Assembly (NCBI RefSeq): GCF_000716715.1
Contig: NZ_JNYJ01000080.1
Location: forward strand, 1 to 30,703
Reading direction: 5' to 3'
Length of the DNA stretch: 30,703 bases
Source: Dactylosporangium aurantiacum
Lineage (GTDB): Bacteria > Actinomycetota > Actinomycetes > Mycobacteriales > Micromonosporaceae
Under the pieces are notes generated by a model. It worked only from the letters and a program-made list of their open reading frames with translations, made no database searches and was not told the origin of the DNA. The position numbers and the translations under genes were made by a program. This document shows, in pieces, positions 7,401-14,833 of this stretch; position 1 is the stretch's first letter, and every line of letters starts with the position of its first letter.

Positions 7401-9108
7401 GCGCGGGTACGCCACCGTCGCCGCCCGCTGCACCGCCGGCGCCGAGCAGCACCGGGCCACGGCCCGCGGCCACCGGGCCAGGATCGACGAGCTGCGCCGG
7501 GTCGCGGACCCCACACCGCCGGCGCCGGCCCGGCCGGTCAGCCTGGCCGCGGCGATGAGCGCGTACCAGGCGGCCGACGAGGCGTACCTGCGCCGCTCGT
7601 CCGGCGACGCGCTGGAGGCGACGATCAGCGAGATCGGGCGGCGCCTCGACGCGCTGGACCGGCAGCTGCGGCAGTACAGCGCCGAGGAGCACGAGACGGC
7701 GGCGCGGCTCGCGGCCACCCCGGAGGCCGCCGACCCGGCGCTCGTCGCGCGCGACACCGAGCTGGCCGAGCAGGAGCACTTCGCGGCCCGGGCGGCCGCC
7801 ACCCGCGCCGAGGCCGAGCGGGACGCGGCGCGCCAGGAGCTCGCCGAACGCGCCGCGCAGCGGCCGGCGGCGGGGGACGTGGCGGTGGTCGTACACCCCG
7901 GGGAAGAAGACCTGCGGGAGCAGCTGGACGCGGCCGGGGAGACCGCCCGCGCCGCCCGGGACCGGCAGGCGGCGGCGGAGCAGGCGGCACAGCTGCAGCA
8001 CCGGCGGGCCGCGGACTTCCACGGGCTCGCCGGGGACCTGGAGGCGGACCTCGGGGAGCACGGCGAGGTGGACGCGGCGCCGTTCGACGGTGACGTGGAC
8101 GCGGCCCGGGAGGCCGGCCGCGCGGCACGGCGGGCGGCGCAGGCGGCCGAGAAGGCGGTCACCGCCGCCCGCAACCAGCTCGCCGCCGAGGTCCACCGCG
8201 TCGACCGGTGGGCCGGCGAGGAGCGCTTTGCCGCCGTCACCGCCGAGGTCCGCGACCGGTTCCGCGGCGAGCACACGGCGGACCTGCCGGCGGAGGCGGC
8301 CCGCGGGCTGGCGGGGGAGCTGCGCACGTACCGGCACGCGCTCGCCGGCGAGCTGGAGGCCGTCGACAAGGACAAGCACCTGGTGGTGACCGCGCTGTGC
8401 GCCGAGGTCCGGGAGGGGCTCAAGACCCTGCAGCGCGCCCAGCACCACGCGCAGCTGCCGCCGGGTCTGGCCGAGCACCTGCGCAACCGGCGGTTCCTCG
8501 ACGTCGGCCCGCGCTCGACGGTGGACACCACCGACGCGACGCTGCGCAGCCGGGTGGAGCGGCTCGTGGAGCGGCTCGTCGCCCGCCAGGAGACCATCCC
8601 CGACGGGCTGAGCCTGGTGTGGGAGGCGACCACCGCCGTCGTCGGCCGCGGCAACTTCACCGCCCGGGTGCTGAAGCCGTCGACCGAGCTGGGCGAGGAC
8701 CGGCAGCCGGTCGAGCTGATGAGCAAGTGGTCCGGCGGGGAGAAGGTCACGATCAGCCTGCTGCTGTTCTGCATGCTCGCCCGGCTGCGCGCCGCGAACC
8801 GTGGCGGTGACGTGCCCGGCCTCGGCGTGCTGCCGATGGACAACCCGCTCGGCACTGCCAACTACGTCGCGTTCCTGGACCTGCAGCGCCGGGTCGCCGC
8901 CGCCAACGGCATCCAGCTGGTGTTCCTGTCCGGCCTCGGCGACATGCGTGCCGTCGGCCGCTTCCCCAACGTGGTGCGGATGCGCAACACCCATCACCGC
9001 GGCCGCAACTACGCCCAGGTGCAGGAGCGGGAGCTCAACGACGAGCAGGTCATCGAGGGCATCACCACGGCCCGGCTCACGTTCCCGCACCAGGAGACGC
9101 TGCTGTAG
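4492..9108 (+). CDS. SMC/MukB/JetC-like ATPase with atypical nucleotide-binding motifs
   Basis: The 1538-residue product starts at the ATG that overlaps the previous stop. An N-terminal ATPase half contains Walker A as M46-R-N-G-G-G-K52-S-T54, without the usual first glycine. A long A/E/R-rich coiled coil runs from about residue 260. It is broken by (GSGGAA)5 and (GPDGAG)3 repeats at 499-551. A non-coil, hinge-like block lies at about 690-830 (RGLLPAALDLARAADVLAAE onward), and a second coil then returns to the C-terminal head. The ABC signature is S1414-G-G-E1417. The Walker B position reads LGVLPMD1450-N1451-PLG, with Asn where SMC proteins carry the catalytic Glu. The switch-loop position reads LVFLSGL, with no His. 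It would be the motor of a DNA-loop-extruding condensin or Wadjet-like complex. It is too divergent to place in a named SMC clade by eye. Confidence 0.75.
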   Translation: MVAPARLWQIRRIYLDRVGSPAARFRDVWLDLTGRDGRPLDTILWMRNGGGKSTLIALVCALIRPDRRDFLATATTGRHLEDCILGADTGHVVVEWTDPTGRRLVTGAVYEWTDRVQPADPNAGHDRLKQCWYAYTPGPEVESLPFAGADFKEFVRAVEGLPTTAEAVVTTKQDRWAQALHDRGLDPGLFTAILRINASEGGIEHHFKFKTSDDFVQYLLSLVTEPTSATKVATILRGTRERLARQPRLRAEIAFCDEAVDLLEVLDRARAAVTTATAEAGAAREAALRLAAGFTGAAARAARRAGTHEAEAAAAARAAQDAQARAAGLDVLLREEQWQAAFRRHTDALAAVQDAHRAVETRRRLHRAWQLVPALTDRDQLTSRLEAARRRQREAEAGAAPLRQARAEAAAVYLSVLRDACAELDDTVATLAAQATDAAEQQAKSRALADALRADLGGLAGRHRAIEQHLAAFDHDLHSAADAGHLTTTDPAATDSAAGSGGAAGSGGAAGSGGAAGSGGAAGSGGAAGYGAGGPDGAGGPDGAGGPDGAGGLDGGGAVTVQRLAAALAAARSEDDAAARRLAEELPAEAERLDADRAAHERDRAAVHAAVTELTRQLATLDSVRTPLLAEIEALATDPRLTALTERDTVDPVAEHRLLVDQLSEAIITADRQRIQLAVADAEDDRAVQALASPRGLLPAALDLARAADVLAAERIPASTGWHHLADRVPQDRWAAAVQRVPHLVGGLLVHDEADLARARDALHRAKLFPTSAVQISTTTRLDEATQDPARLEATGGAARDAAGGPGREAGFVLEPAPAMFDRTAAAREADRRAESRRDRGERVQELLDARDHDLRLKDQLRQLADRCPPGHREHLDAEHRRVGELLGEARDRAERLDAARGDLDARAGRLREAQQRLAERRRILATRLGVLQDLSRRAPEADRQRAELAQLPARRADLERQLEQAEEQERGYATVAARCTAGAEQHRATARGHRARIDELRRVADPTPPAPARPVSLAAAMSAYQAADEAYLRRSSGDALEATISEIGRRLDALDRQLRQYSAEEHETAARLAATPEAADPALVARDTELAEQEHFAARAAATRAEAERDAARQELAERAAQRPAAGDVAVVVHPGEEDLREQLDAAGETARAARDRQAAAEQAAQLQHRRAADFHGLAGDLEADLGEHGEVDAAPFDGDVDAAREAGRAARRAAQAAEKAVTAARNQLAAEVHRVDRWAGEERFAAVTAEVRDRFRGEHTADLPAEAARGLAGELRTYRHALAGELEAVDKDKHLVVTALCAEVREGLKTLQRAQHHAQLPPGLAEHLRNRRFLDVGPRSTVDTTDATLRSRVERLVERLVARQETIPDGLSLVWEATTAVVGRGNFTARVLKPSTELGEDRQPVELMSKWSGGEKVTISLLLFCMLARLRAANRGGDVPGLGVLPMDNPLGTANYVAFLDLQRRVAAANGIQLVFLSGLGDMRAVGRFPNVVRMRNTHHRGRNYAQVQERELNDEQVIEGITTARLTFPHQETLL
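5986..6144 (+). repeat. 18-bp minisatellite inside the SMC-like gene (5 + 3 units)
   Basis: Five exact tandem copies of GGATCGGGTGGCGCGGCT (5986-6075, encoding GSGGAA) are followed by a 15-bp joint. Three exact copies of GGCCCGGATGGCGCGGGC (6091-6144, encoding GPDGAG) come next. Units are 18 bp, so gain or loss of copies keeps the frame. The segment makes a flexible Gly/Ala/Ser linker in the middle of a coiled coil. Confidence 0.95.
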
Positions 9109-9114
9109 GCCGGG

Positions 9115-9471
9115 TCAGTCGGCCTCGGCGGTCTCGTTGATGCGCGTGATGCGCGCGGCCCAGCAGGCGGTGGCCTCGACCGGGTGCCGCCACCGCGACC
9201 AGCCCGGGACGCCGATGCCGACGACCACCGGCAGGAACACCGGCACCAACAGGTGCGGCCACAGCCGCACGCTGCCGGTCAGGCCGACCGTGACGCCCCA
9301 CGCCGGCACCAGGATGACGACCACCGCGATCCAGACCGCACCGGCCTTCAGGATCGGCGGGCCGGACAGGGGGTCCCAGTCGTCGCCGAACATCATCGCC
9401 AGCCCGAGCCACGTCGCGCCGCCCGACACCGCGCCGAACCCCGCCGTCTGCCCCAGCGCCGACCATCGCAT
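9115..9471 (-). CDS. Small three-helix membrane protein, unknown function
   Basis: The product is 118 residues from ATG 9471. Three hydrophobic segments are visible: about residues 8-27 (TAGFGAVSGGATWLGLAMMF), 43-64 (AGAVWIAVVVILVPAWGV) and 70-90 (WPHLLVPVFLPVVVGIGV). A short charged C-terminal tail follows, with CWAARITRINETAEAD. It lies tail-to-tail with the SMC-like gene, six bases between stops, and downstream of an amylase gene on its own strand. I do not recognise the family. It is not a JetD-type nuclease: far too short and membrane-bound. Confidence 0.7.
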   Translation of the reverse strand: MRWSALGQTAGFGAVSGGATWLGLAMMFGDDWDPLSGPPILKAGAVWIAVVVILVPAWGVTVGLTGSVRLWPHLLVPVFLPVVVGIGVPGWSRWRHPVEATACWAARITRINETAEAD

Positions 9472-9532
9472 CGAGGTCAGTATGCGCCGTGAGGGCGGAC
9501 GGCGGGGTCCGGTGCCGCGGTCGGTGCCGCGG

Positions 9533-11587
9533 TCAGCGCCAGGTCTCGTCGAGGGCGATGGTGCCGCCCGACGGGGTGCTCACCGTGCGGTTCGGGTCGC
9601 TCTCCCAGACCACCGTGCCGGCCGCGTCCTTGCGGATGTACTTGTACTCCACCACGGCGGAGCCCGGCAGCGTCACCTGGCCGGTCCACGTCGCGTCGGC
9701 CGTCTTCGTCAGCGGCACCGCGTCCGCCGGGTTCCACGACCCGATCGAGGGCGCGGCACCGACGAGGTACAGCTGCTGCCCCGGCTCCTCGGCGACGTGC
9801 AGCGTCACGGTGGCCTGCACGGTGGCGCCGGCCTCCCATCCGTCCGATGTGGACAGCCAGCCGTCGGCGGGCACGGTGCCGGTGCGGTTGGGGCGGCTCT
9901 CCCAGGTGACGGTGCCGTCGGCGGCGACCTTCACGTACTTGTACTCGATCGCCGTGCCGGCCGGGATCCGCAGCTGGGCCGTCCACTGCGGGTAGCCGGC
10001 CGCCGACAGCGGCACGCCCTTCGCCGGGTCCCAGGCGCCGAGCGCGGGGGCGTTGCCGACCAGGACGAGGCGCTCGCCGGGGGCGACGACCGCGTACGCG
10101 GAGAAGCTGACCGCCGGTGCGGGCGCCGCCGAGGGGCGCGACACCCGGTGCCTGACGTCGATCGCGAGGGTGCTCAGGCCCGGCACCGTGGTGGTGAGCG
10201 CACCCGCCGCGCCGACGGTCACCGTCGGGCCGGTGCAGCGGTCGCCGCGCACGGTGCCGTGGGTGACGTCGCAGTACACGCCGGCCGGCAGGCCCGTGTC
10301 GAACGTGCGGGTGACGGCGGTGCTCTCCCGGTTGAGCACGACGTAGCCGCGGCCCTCCCGGGCGAACGCGACCGCGTTGTCGCCGTCGCTCCACCAGCGG
10401 CTCACCGGCGCGGTGCCGGCCGCGGCGCGGAAGCCGACCATGCCGGTCGTCGCGGTGTCCCGGTGCTGGCAGAACCAGCCGCCGGGGCCGCTGGCGACGC
10501 CGCCGCAGCGCACCGCGCCGAGGTCGCCGTCGGCCTTCGCGCCGGGCGGGCCCGCGTCGGGGGCGGTGAAGCCGAAGCCGGACAGCACCAGCGGGTGGCC
10601 GTAGGGCCAGGCGAGGGAGAAGACGTTGCCGATCGCGAAGAGCGGTCCGTCCTTGTACGTGAGCGTCGCGCCGCTCTGGTCGCGTTCGGTGTCGTGGCTG
10701 TCGACGTACACGACCGCGGTGCCGGACGGGGAGAAGCCCCACGCCTCGCCGAACTGGTCGAGCCAGCTGAGCTTGCCGGACTTCACCACCCGGCTGATCT
10801 GCTGGCCGTACGCGTCCTCGATGACGTCGCCATTGGGCAGGTAGTCCGACTTGGGGATCGGTGCGTTGCCCAGCACCTCCTGGTACAGGTACGCGGGCCG
10901 CTTGAGCTTCGCCTTGATCGCGGCGAGGTCGGCGGCCGGGATGTGCTTGGCCGCGTCGATGCGGAAGCCGTCGACGCCGAGGCGGATCAGGCCGTTGAGG
11001 TAGCCGGCGATGTCGGTGCGCACGTCCTCCTGCTCGGTGGCGAGGTCGGCCAGGCCCAGCAGCTCGCAGTGCTGGATCTCCCACGCGTCGTTCCAGTCAC
11101 GGATCCAGTCGTCGGCGCCGCGGCCGCAGTGGTGGAAGTCGGTGGTGTCGTAGAGGCCGGGGTAGTCGTACTTGCCGAAGCGGGTGCCGCCGCTGCCGGT
11201 GCCGCCGGCGGTCTGGCCCGACATGTGGTTGACGACGGCGTCGACGTAGACCTCGACCCCGGCGCGGTGGCAGGCCTCGACCATGCCGGCGAACTCGCGG
11301 GTGTTGCCGTAGCGGCTGTCGAGCTTGTAGCTGACCGGCTGGTACGCCTGCCACCACGGGTACCCCTGGTCCGGCAGCTCGACGTGCTCCTGCGGCGGGG
11401 TGACCTGTACGGCGGCGTAGCCGGCCGGGCCGAGGGTGGTGCGGCACTCGTGCGCGACGTCGCGCCACTGCCATTGGAAGAGGTGCGCGGTGACGTCACG
11501 GGTGGCACCGGACGCCGCCGCGGGAGGGGCACTGAGCCCGACGGCGGTCAGGGCGAGGACCGCCGTGAGCAGAAGGGGACGCTTCAA
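9533..11587 (-). CDS. Secreted alpha-amylase, GH13_32 with two CBM20 domains
   Basis: An endo-acting, extracellular starch hydrolase of 684 residues. I chose TTG at 11587 because GTGGAG lies 6-12 bases upstream and it gives a compact signal peptide (KRPLLLTAVLALTAVGL, cleavage near PPAAAS). A longer TTG start at 11626 lies inside the operator. The catalytic domain begins VTAHLFQWQWRDVAHEC, as in Streptomyces amylases. It holds the nucleophile D211 in GFRIDAAKH, the acid/base E in YLYQEVLG and the third Asp in VDSHDTERD. Two C-terminal starch-binding CBM20 domains follow, each with LVGNAPALGAWDP- or YLVGAAPSIGSWNP-type strands and E-Y-K-Y. It is a paralogue of the gene at 14834. A MalR-type operator overlaps its promoter. 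Confidence 0.93.
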   Translation of the reverse strand: MKRPLLLTAVLALTAVGLSAPPAAASGATRDVTAHLFQWQWRDVAHECRTTLGPAGYAAVQVTPPQEHVELPDQGYPWWQAYQPVSYKLDSRYGNTREFAGMVEACHRAGVEVYVDAVVNHMSGQTAGGTGSGGTRFGKYDYPGLYDTTDFHHCGRGADDWIRDWNDAWEIQHCELLGLADLATEQEDVRTDIAGYLNGLIRLGVDGFRIDAAKHIPAADLAAIKAKLKRPAYLYQEVLGNAPIPKSDYLPNGDVIEDAYGQQISRVVKSGKLSWLDQFGEAWGFSPSGTAVVYVDSHDTERDQSGATLTYKDGPLFAIGNVFSLAWPYGHPLVLSGFGFTAPDAGPPGAKADGDLGAVRCGGVASGPGGWFCQHRDTATTGMVGFRAAAGTAPVSRWWSDGDNAVAFAREGRGYVVLNRESTAVTRTFDTGLPAGVYCDVTHGTVRGDRCTGPTVTVGAAGALTTTVPGLSTLAIDVRHRVSRPSAAPAPAVSFSAYAVVAPGERLVLVGNAPALGAWDPAKGVPLSAAGYPQWTAQLRIPAGTAIEYKYVKVAADGTVTWESRPNRTGTVPADGWLSTSDGWEAGATVQATVTLHVAEEPGQQLYLVGAAPSIGSWNPADAVPLTKTADATWTGQVTLPGSAVVEYKYIRKDAAGTVVWESDPNRTVSTPSGGTIALDETWR

Positions 11588-11599
11588 CGAATACGCTCC

Positions 11600-11636
11600 A
11601 CTGTAGGTGACTTGCAGCAGTTGCAAAGTCTTGCAA
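11600..11636 (-). promoter_or_regulatory. Promoter and MalR-type operator of the minus-strand amylase
   Basis: On the minus strand a TACAGT -10 box (plus-strand 11600-11605) lies 16 bp from TTTGCA. That -35 box is part of the palindrome TTGCAAAGTCTTGCAA (11621-11636, plus-strand reading). Its core TGCAAAGTCTTGCA matches sites in the malR-malE gap. A further CTTGCAGCAG lies at 11611-11620. Repression by blocking the -35 region is inferred. Confidence 0.6.
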
Positions 11637-11686
11637 GAGCGCCCTGATGCTAGCTTCCCGTAACCCGCCGGTAAAGACCTGTTGAT

Positions 11687-11700
11687 CTTTGCAAGGTGGC
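11687..11700. promoter_or_regulatory. Partial MalR-type half site
   Basis: CTTTGCAAGGTGGC carries the left half (TGCAAGGT) of the operator seen at 22581-22613 but not the right half. It lies between the two divergent amylase promoters and could be an auxiliary site. Confidence 0.3.
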
Positions 11701-11753
11701 ATCAGCGTTTCAGCAGCTCAGTGCCGGTCTGTATGGCGGGGAGCCGGTCATTT

Positions 11754-11793
11754 TTGCAAGAAGCTTGACATGTGTCAATCGGTCCAATCAGTC
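11754..11793 (+). promoter_or_regulatory. Promoter region of the large amylase with two dyads
   Basis: A consensus -35 box TTGACA lies at 11765-11770; the -10 box 17-18 bp on (TCAGTC/CAGTCT, about 11788-11794) is weak. The -35 box is half of a palindrome, TTGACA-TG-TGTCAA (11765-11778). It also overlaps TGCAAGAAGCTTGA (11755-11768), a variant of the MalR-like element with one extra base in the middle. A good ribosome site AAGGAG (11869 region, ATGCAAGGAGCACC at 11854-11867) precedes the GTG start. Confidence 0.45.
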
Positions 11794-11870
11794 TTCCTCC
11801 ACGCGCTGCCACACCCCGCCAGGCAGTCACGTCGGTCGGTCCGCCACCGCATCGATGCAAGGAGCACCCC

Positions 11871-14813
11871 GTGTCCCGCAGAAGCAAGTTGCTGCTCACC
11901 GTCCTGACGCTGCTGGCGTCGCTGCTGGTCGTCCCTGCCCTCGCCGCCGCGGGCACCACGGTCACCGTGTACTACAAGCCCACCGCCGCCTGGAGCACCG
12001 TCAACATCCACTACGCGCCCAACGGCGCCAGCTGGACCCCCGTGCCCGGCGTGGCGATGACGGCCGCCTGCACCGGCTGGTACCGCAGGACGATCGACCT
12101 CGGCGCCGCCACCGGCCTGCAGGTGGTCTTCAACAACGGCGCCGGCACCTGGGACAACAACGCCGGCCGCAACTACGCGCTCGGCACCGGCGACGTCACC
12201 GTCACCGGCGGGGTCGCCGGCACCGGCAACCCGTGCGGGGGCCAGCCGACCCCGACCACGCCGCCGCCGACCGGTAACACCGCGACCGTCTTCTACTCCA
12301 CCGCCGGCAGGACCTGGCCGGTGGTGAACATCCACTACGCGCCGACCGGCGAGGCATGGACCGCGGTGCCCGGCGTCGCGATGAACGAGGTCGCCTGCGC
12401 CGGCTGGGTGAAGAAGACCGTCGCCCTCGGCGCCGCCACCGGCATGCAGGCCGTGTTCAACAACGGCTCCGGCACGTGGGACAACAACAACGGCGCCAAC
12501 TACCGCATCGACGCCGGCACCTCGACGGTCGCCGGCGGGGTCGTCACCGGCGGCGCCACCGACCCGTGCGCGGCGGTCCCGCCCGACACGACCCCGCCGA
12601 GCACGCCGGGCGGGCTCACCGCGACCGTCGACCACGTCACCGTCACCCTCGCCTGGGCCGCCGCCACCGACGACCGGGGCGTCACCGGGTACCAGCTCAG
12701 CCGCACCCCGGGACCCGTCCTGCTGACCAGCTCGACCAACGGGTACATCGACGGCAGCCTCAGCCCGCGCACGACCTACACGTACACCGTGAAAGCCGTC
12801 GACGCCGCGGGCAACCGCTCCGGCGCGTCCACCACCGTCACCGTCACCACCGGCGACGCGCCCCCACTGCCGGCGGGCGGCTCGATGCTCGGCGGCGACC
12901 CGCGCAAGGACAGCATCTACTTCGTGCTCACCGCCCGCTTCTACGACGGTGACCCGTCCAACGACCGCGGCGGCAGCCAGCACGTCAAGTCCGGCAACGC
13001 CGCCAACAACGACCCGATGTTCCGCGGCGACTTCAAGGGCCTCGTCGACAAGCTCGACTACATCAAGGCCCTCGGCTTCTCCGCCGTCTGGATCACGCCG
13101 GTCGTGCTCAACCGCTCCGACTACGACTACCACGGCTACCACGGCTGGGACTTCTTCCGCGTCGACCCGCGCCTGGAGTCACCCGGCGCCTCCTACCAGG
13201 ACCTCATCGACAGCGCGCACGCCAAGGGCCTGAAGATCTACCAGGACGTGGTCTACAACCACAGCTCCCGGTGGGGCGCCAAGGGCCTGTACGTGCCGAC
13301 CGTCTGGGGCGCCCGCGACGGGCAGTGGGACTGGATGTACAGCGAGAAGGTCCCCGGCGCCACCTACGACCCGCTCAACGAGAACGCCCTCGGCCGCGCC
13401 TACAACGGCGACCTGTGGTCCACCACCGCGCCGGCCGGCAACACCTGCCCCAACTACGGCCAGACCAACGGCACCTTCAGCGCCGAGGGCTACGCCAACC
13501 ACCACTGCCAGTGGCCCAGCCCGACCGCGAAGATGTTCCCCGCCTCCCTGTACCACCAGTGCTGGATCGGCAACTGGGAGGGTGAGGACGCCCGCTCCTG
13601 CTGGCTGCACGACGACCTCGCCGACTTCAACACCGAGAACCCGGTCGTGCAGCAGTACCTGATCGACGCCTACAACTCCTACATCGACATGGGCGTGGAC
13701 GGCTTCCGCGTCGACACCGCCGTGCACATCCCGCGGGTCACCTGGAACCGGCGCTTCCTGCCGGCCCTGCAGCAGCGCCTCACCCAGAAGTACGGCGCGG
13801 CCAAGGCCCAGGACTTCTACGTCTTCGGTGAGGTCGCCGCGTTCGTCAACGACAAGTGGAACCGCGGCTCGGTCAACCACTCCGCGCAGTTCTACACCTG
13901 GAAGGAGCGGCGCACCTACGTCGCCGACGACGTGCAGGCCGCCCTGGACCAGTACACCTACGAGAACCAGCTCGGCACCGCCAACCAGCCCACGTCCACC
14001 AACGCGTTCCTGAGCGGCAACACCTACCACGCGCCGGACCACAGCCAGTTCTCCGGCATGAACATCATCGACATGCGGATGCACATGAACTTCGGTGACG
14101 CCGCCAACGCCTTCAACAACGGCAAGGACTCCGACGACAGCGTCAACGACGCCACGTACAACGCCGTGTACGTGGACTCGCACGACTACGGCCCCAACAA
14201 GTCCACCACCCGCTACGCCGGCGGGACGGACGCGTGGGCCGAGAACATGGACCTGATGTGGACGTTCCGCGGCGTCCCGGTCCTGTACTACGGCTCGGAG
14301 GTCGAGTTCCAGGCCGGCAAGCAGATCGACTGCGGGCCGACCTGCCCCCTCGCCAACACGGGCCGCGCGTACTTCGGCCAGTACGTCGAGGGTTCGGTCG
14401 TCGCTTCCGGGTACGGCACCGTCGCCGGCGCCAGCGGCCCGGTCGCCACCACCCTGAGCAAACCGCTGGTCCAGCACGTCCAGCGGCTCAACCAGATCCG
14501 CCGCGCGGTGCCGGCACTGCAGATGGGGCAGTACTCCACCGCGGGCGTCACCGGCGGCATCGCCTACAAACGCCGCTACACCGCCGGCAGCGTCGACAGC
14601 TTCGTCCTCGTCGCCATCTCCGGCACCGCCACGTTCACCGGCATCCCCAACGGCACCTACACCGACGCCGTGACCGGTGACGTGCAGACCGTCGCCAACG
14701 GCACCCTCACCGCCACCGTGACCGCCAAGGGCGCCATGCGCGTCTACGTGCTGTCGCTGCCCGGCAACCCCGCGCCGGGCAAGGTCGGCGCCGCCGGCCC
14801 CTACCTCCGCTGA
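11871..14813 (+). CDS. Large secreted GH13 alpha-amylase with two CBM25 domains and FN3
   Basis: The 980-residue product starts at GTG 11871, seven bases after CAAGGAG. The signal peptide is KLLLTVLTLLASLLVVPALAAA. Two CBM25-type starch-binding repeats follow (about residues 29-118 and 135-225). Both carry WxxVNIHYAPxG, PGVAM, GW and VFNNGxGTWDNN. A fibronectin type III domain comes next (about 230-320, TPPSTPGGLTATVDHVTVTL). The GH13 barrel runs from DSIYFVLTARFYDGDPSND, with nucleophile D615 (GFRVDTAVH), acid/base E654 (FYVFGEVAAF) and D772 (VDSHDYGP). A C-terminal beta domain closes it. It cuts starch outside the cell; an alpha-1,6 specificity cannot be excluded. It is followed after 20 bases by a second amylase, probably in the same transcript. 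Confidence 0.92.
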   Translation: MSRRSKLLLTVLTLLASLLVVPALAAAGTTVTVYYKPTAAWSTVNIHYAPNGASWTPVPGVAMTAACTGWYRRTIDLGAATGLQVVFNNGAGTWDNNAGRNYALGTGDVTVTGGVAGTGNPCGGQPTPTTPPPTGNTATVFYSTAGRTWPVVNIHYAPTGEAWTAVPGVAMNEVACAGWVKKTVALGAATGMQAVFNNGSGTWDNNNGANYRIDAGTSTVAGGVVTGGATDPCAAVPPDTTPPSTPGGLTATVDHVTVTLAWAAATDDRGVTGYQLSRTPGPVLLTSSTNGYIDGSLSPRTTYTYTVKAVDAAGNRSGASTTVTVTTGDAPPLPAGGSMLGGDPRKDSIYFVLTARFYDGDPSNDRGGSQHVKSGNAANNDPMFRGDFKGLVDKLDYIKALGFSAVWITPVVLNRSDYDYHGYHGWDFFRVDPRLESPGASYQDLIDSAHAKGLKIYQDVVYNHSSRWGAKGLYVPTVWGARDGQWDWMYSEKVPGATYDPLNENALGRAYNGDLWSTTAPAGNTCPNYGQTNGTFSAEGYANHHCQWPSPTAKMFPASLYHQCWIGNWEGEDARSCWLHDDLADFNTENPVVQQYLIDAYNSYIDMGVDGFRVDTAVHIPRVTWNRRFLPALQQRLTQKYGAAKAQDFYVFGEVAAFVNDKWNRGSVNHSAQFYTWKERRTYVADDVQAALDQYTYENQLGTANQPTSTNAFLSGNTYHAPDHSQFSGMNIIDMRMHMNFGDAANAFNNGKDSDDSVNDATYNAVYVDSHDYGPNKSTTRYAGGTDAWAENMDLMWTFRGVPVLYYGSEVEFQAGKQIDCGPTCPLANTGRAYFGQYVEGSVVASGYGTVAGASGPVATTLSKPLVQHVQRLNQIRRAVPALQMGQYSTAGVTGGIAYKRRYTAGSVDSFVLVAISGTATFTGIPNGTYTDAVTGDVQTVANGTLTATVTAKGAMRVYVLSLPGNPAPGKVGAAGPYLR

Positions 14814-14833
14814 CACCCCCTGGGAGACACCCC

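Noticed and set aside
4375..9090. 1571-residue open frame on the minus strand across the SMC-like gene
   Set aside because: Shadow of GC-biased codon use: the plus strand has Walker A, SGGE signature and coiled coil, while the minus product is low-complexity G/A/R/V sequence without domains.
1..9108. Condensin operon as part of a prophage or integrative element
   Set aside because: No integrase, tRNA-end duplication or phage structural gene in the window; only a small transposase relic supports mobility.
9115..9471. Gene next to the SMC gene as the missing JetD
   Set aside because: Opposite strand, 118 residues and three membrane helices; JetD is a soluble protein several times larger with a Toprim domain.
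9511..9534. Tandem 12-bp repeat GGTGCCGCGGTC beyond the amylase stop
   Set aside because: Only two copies at a gene end, most likely slippage; no function could be argued.
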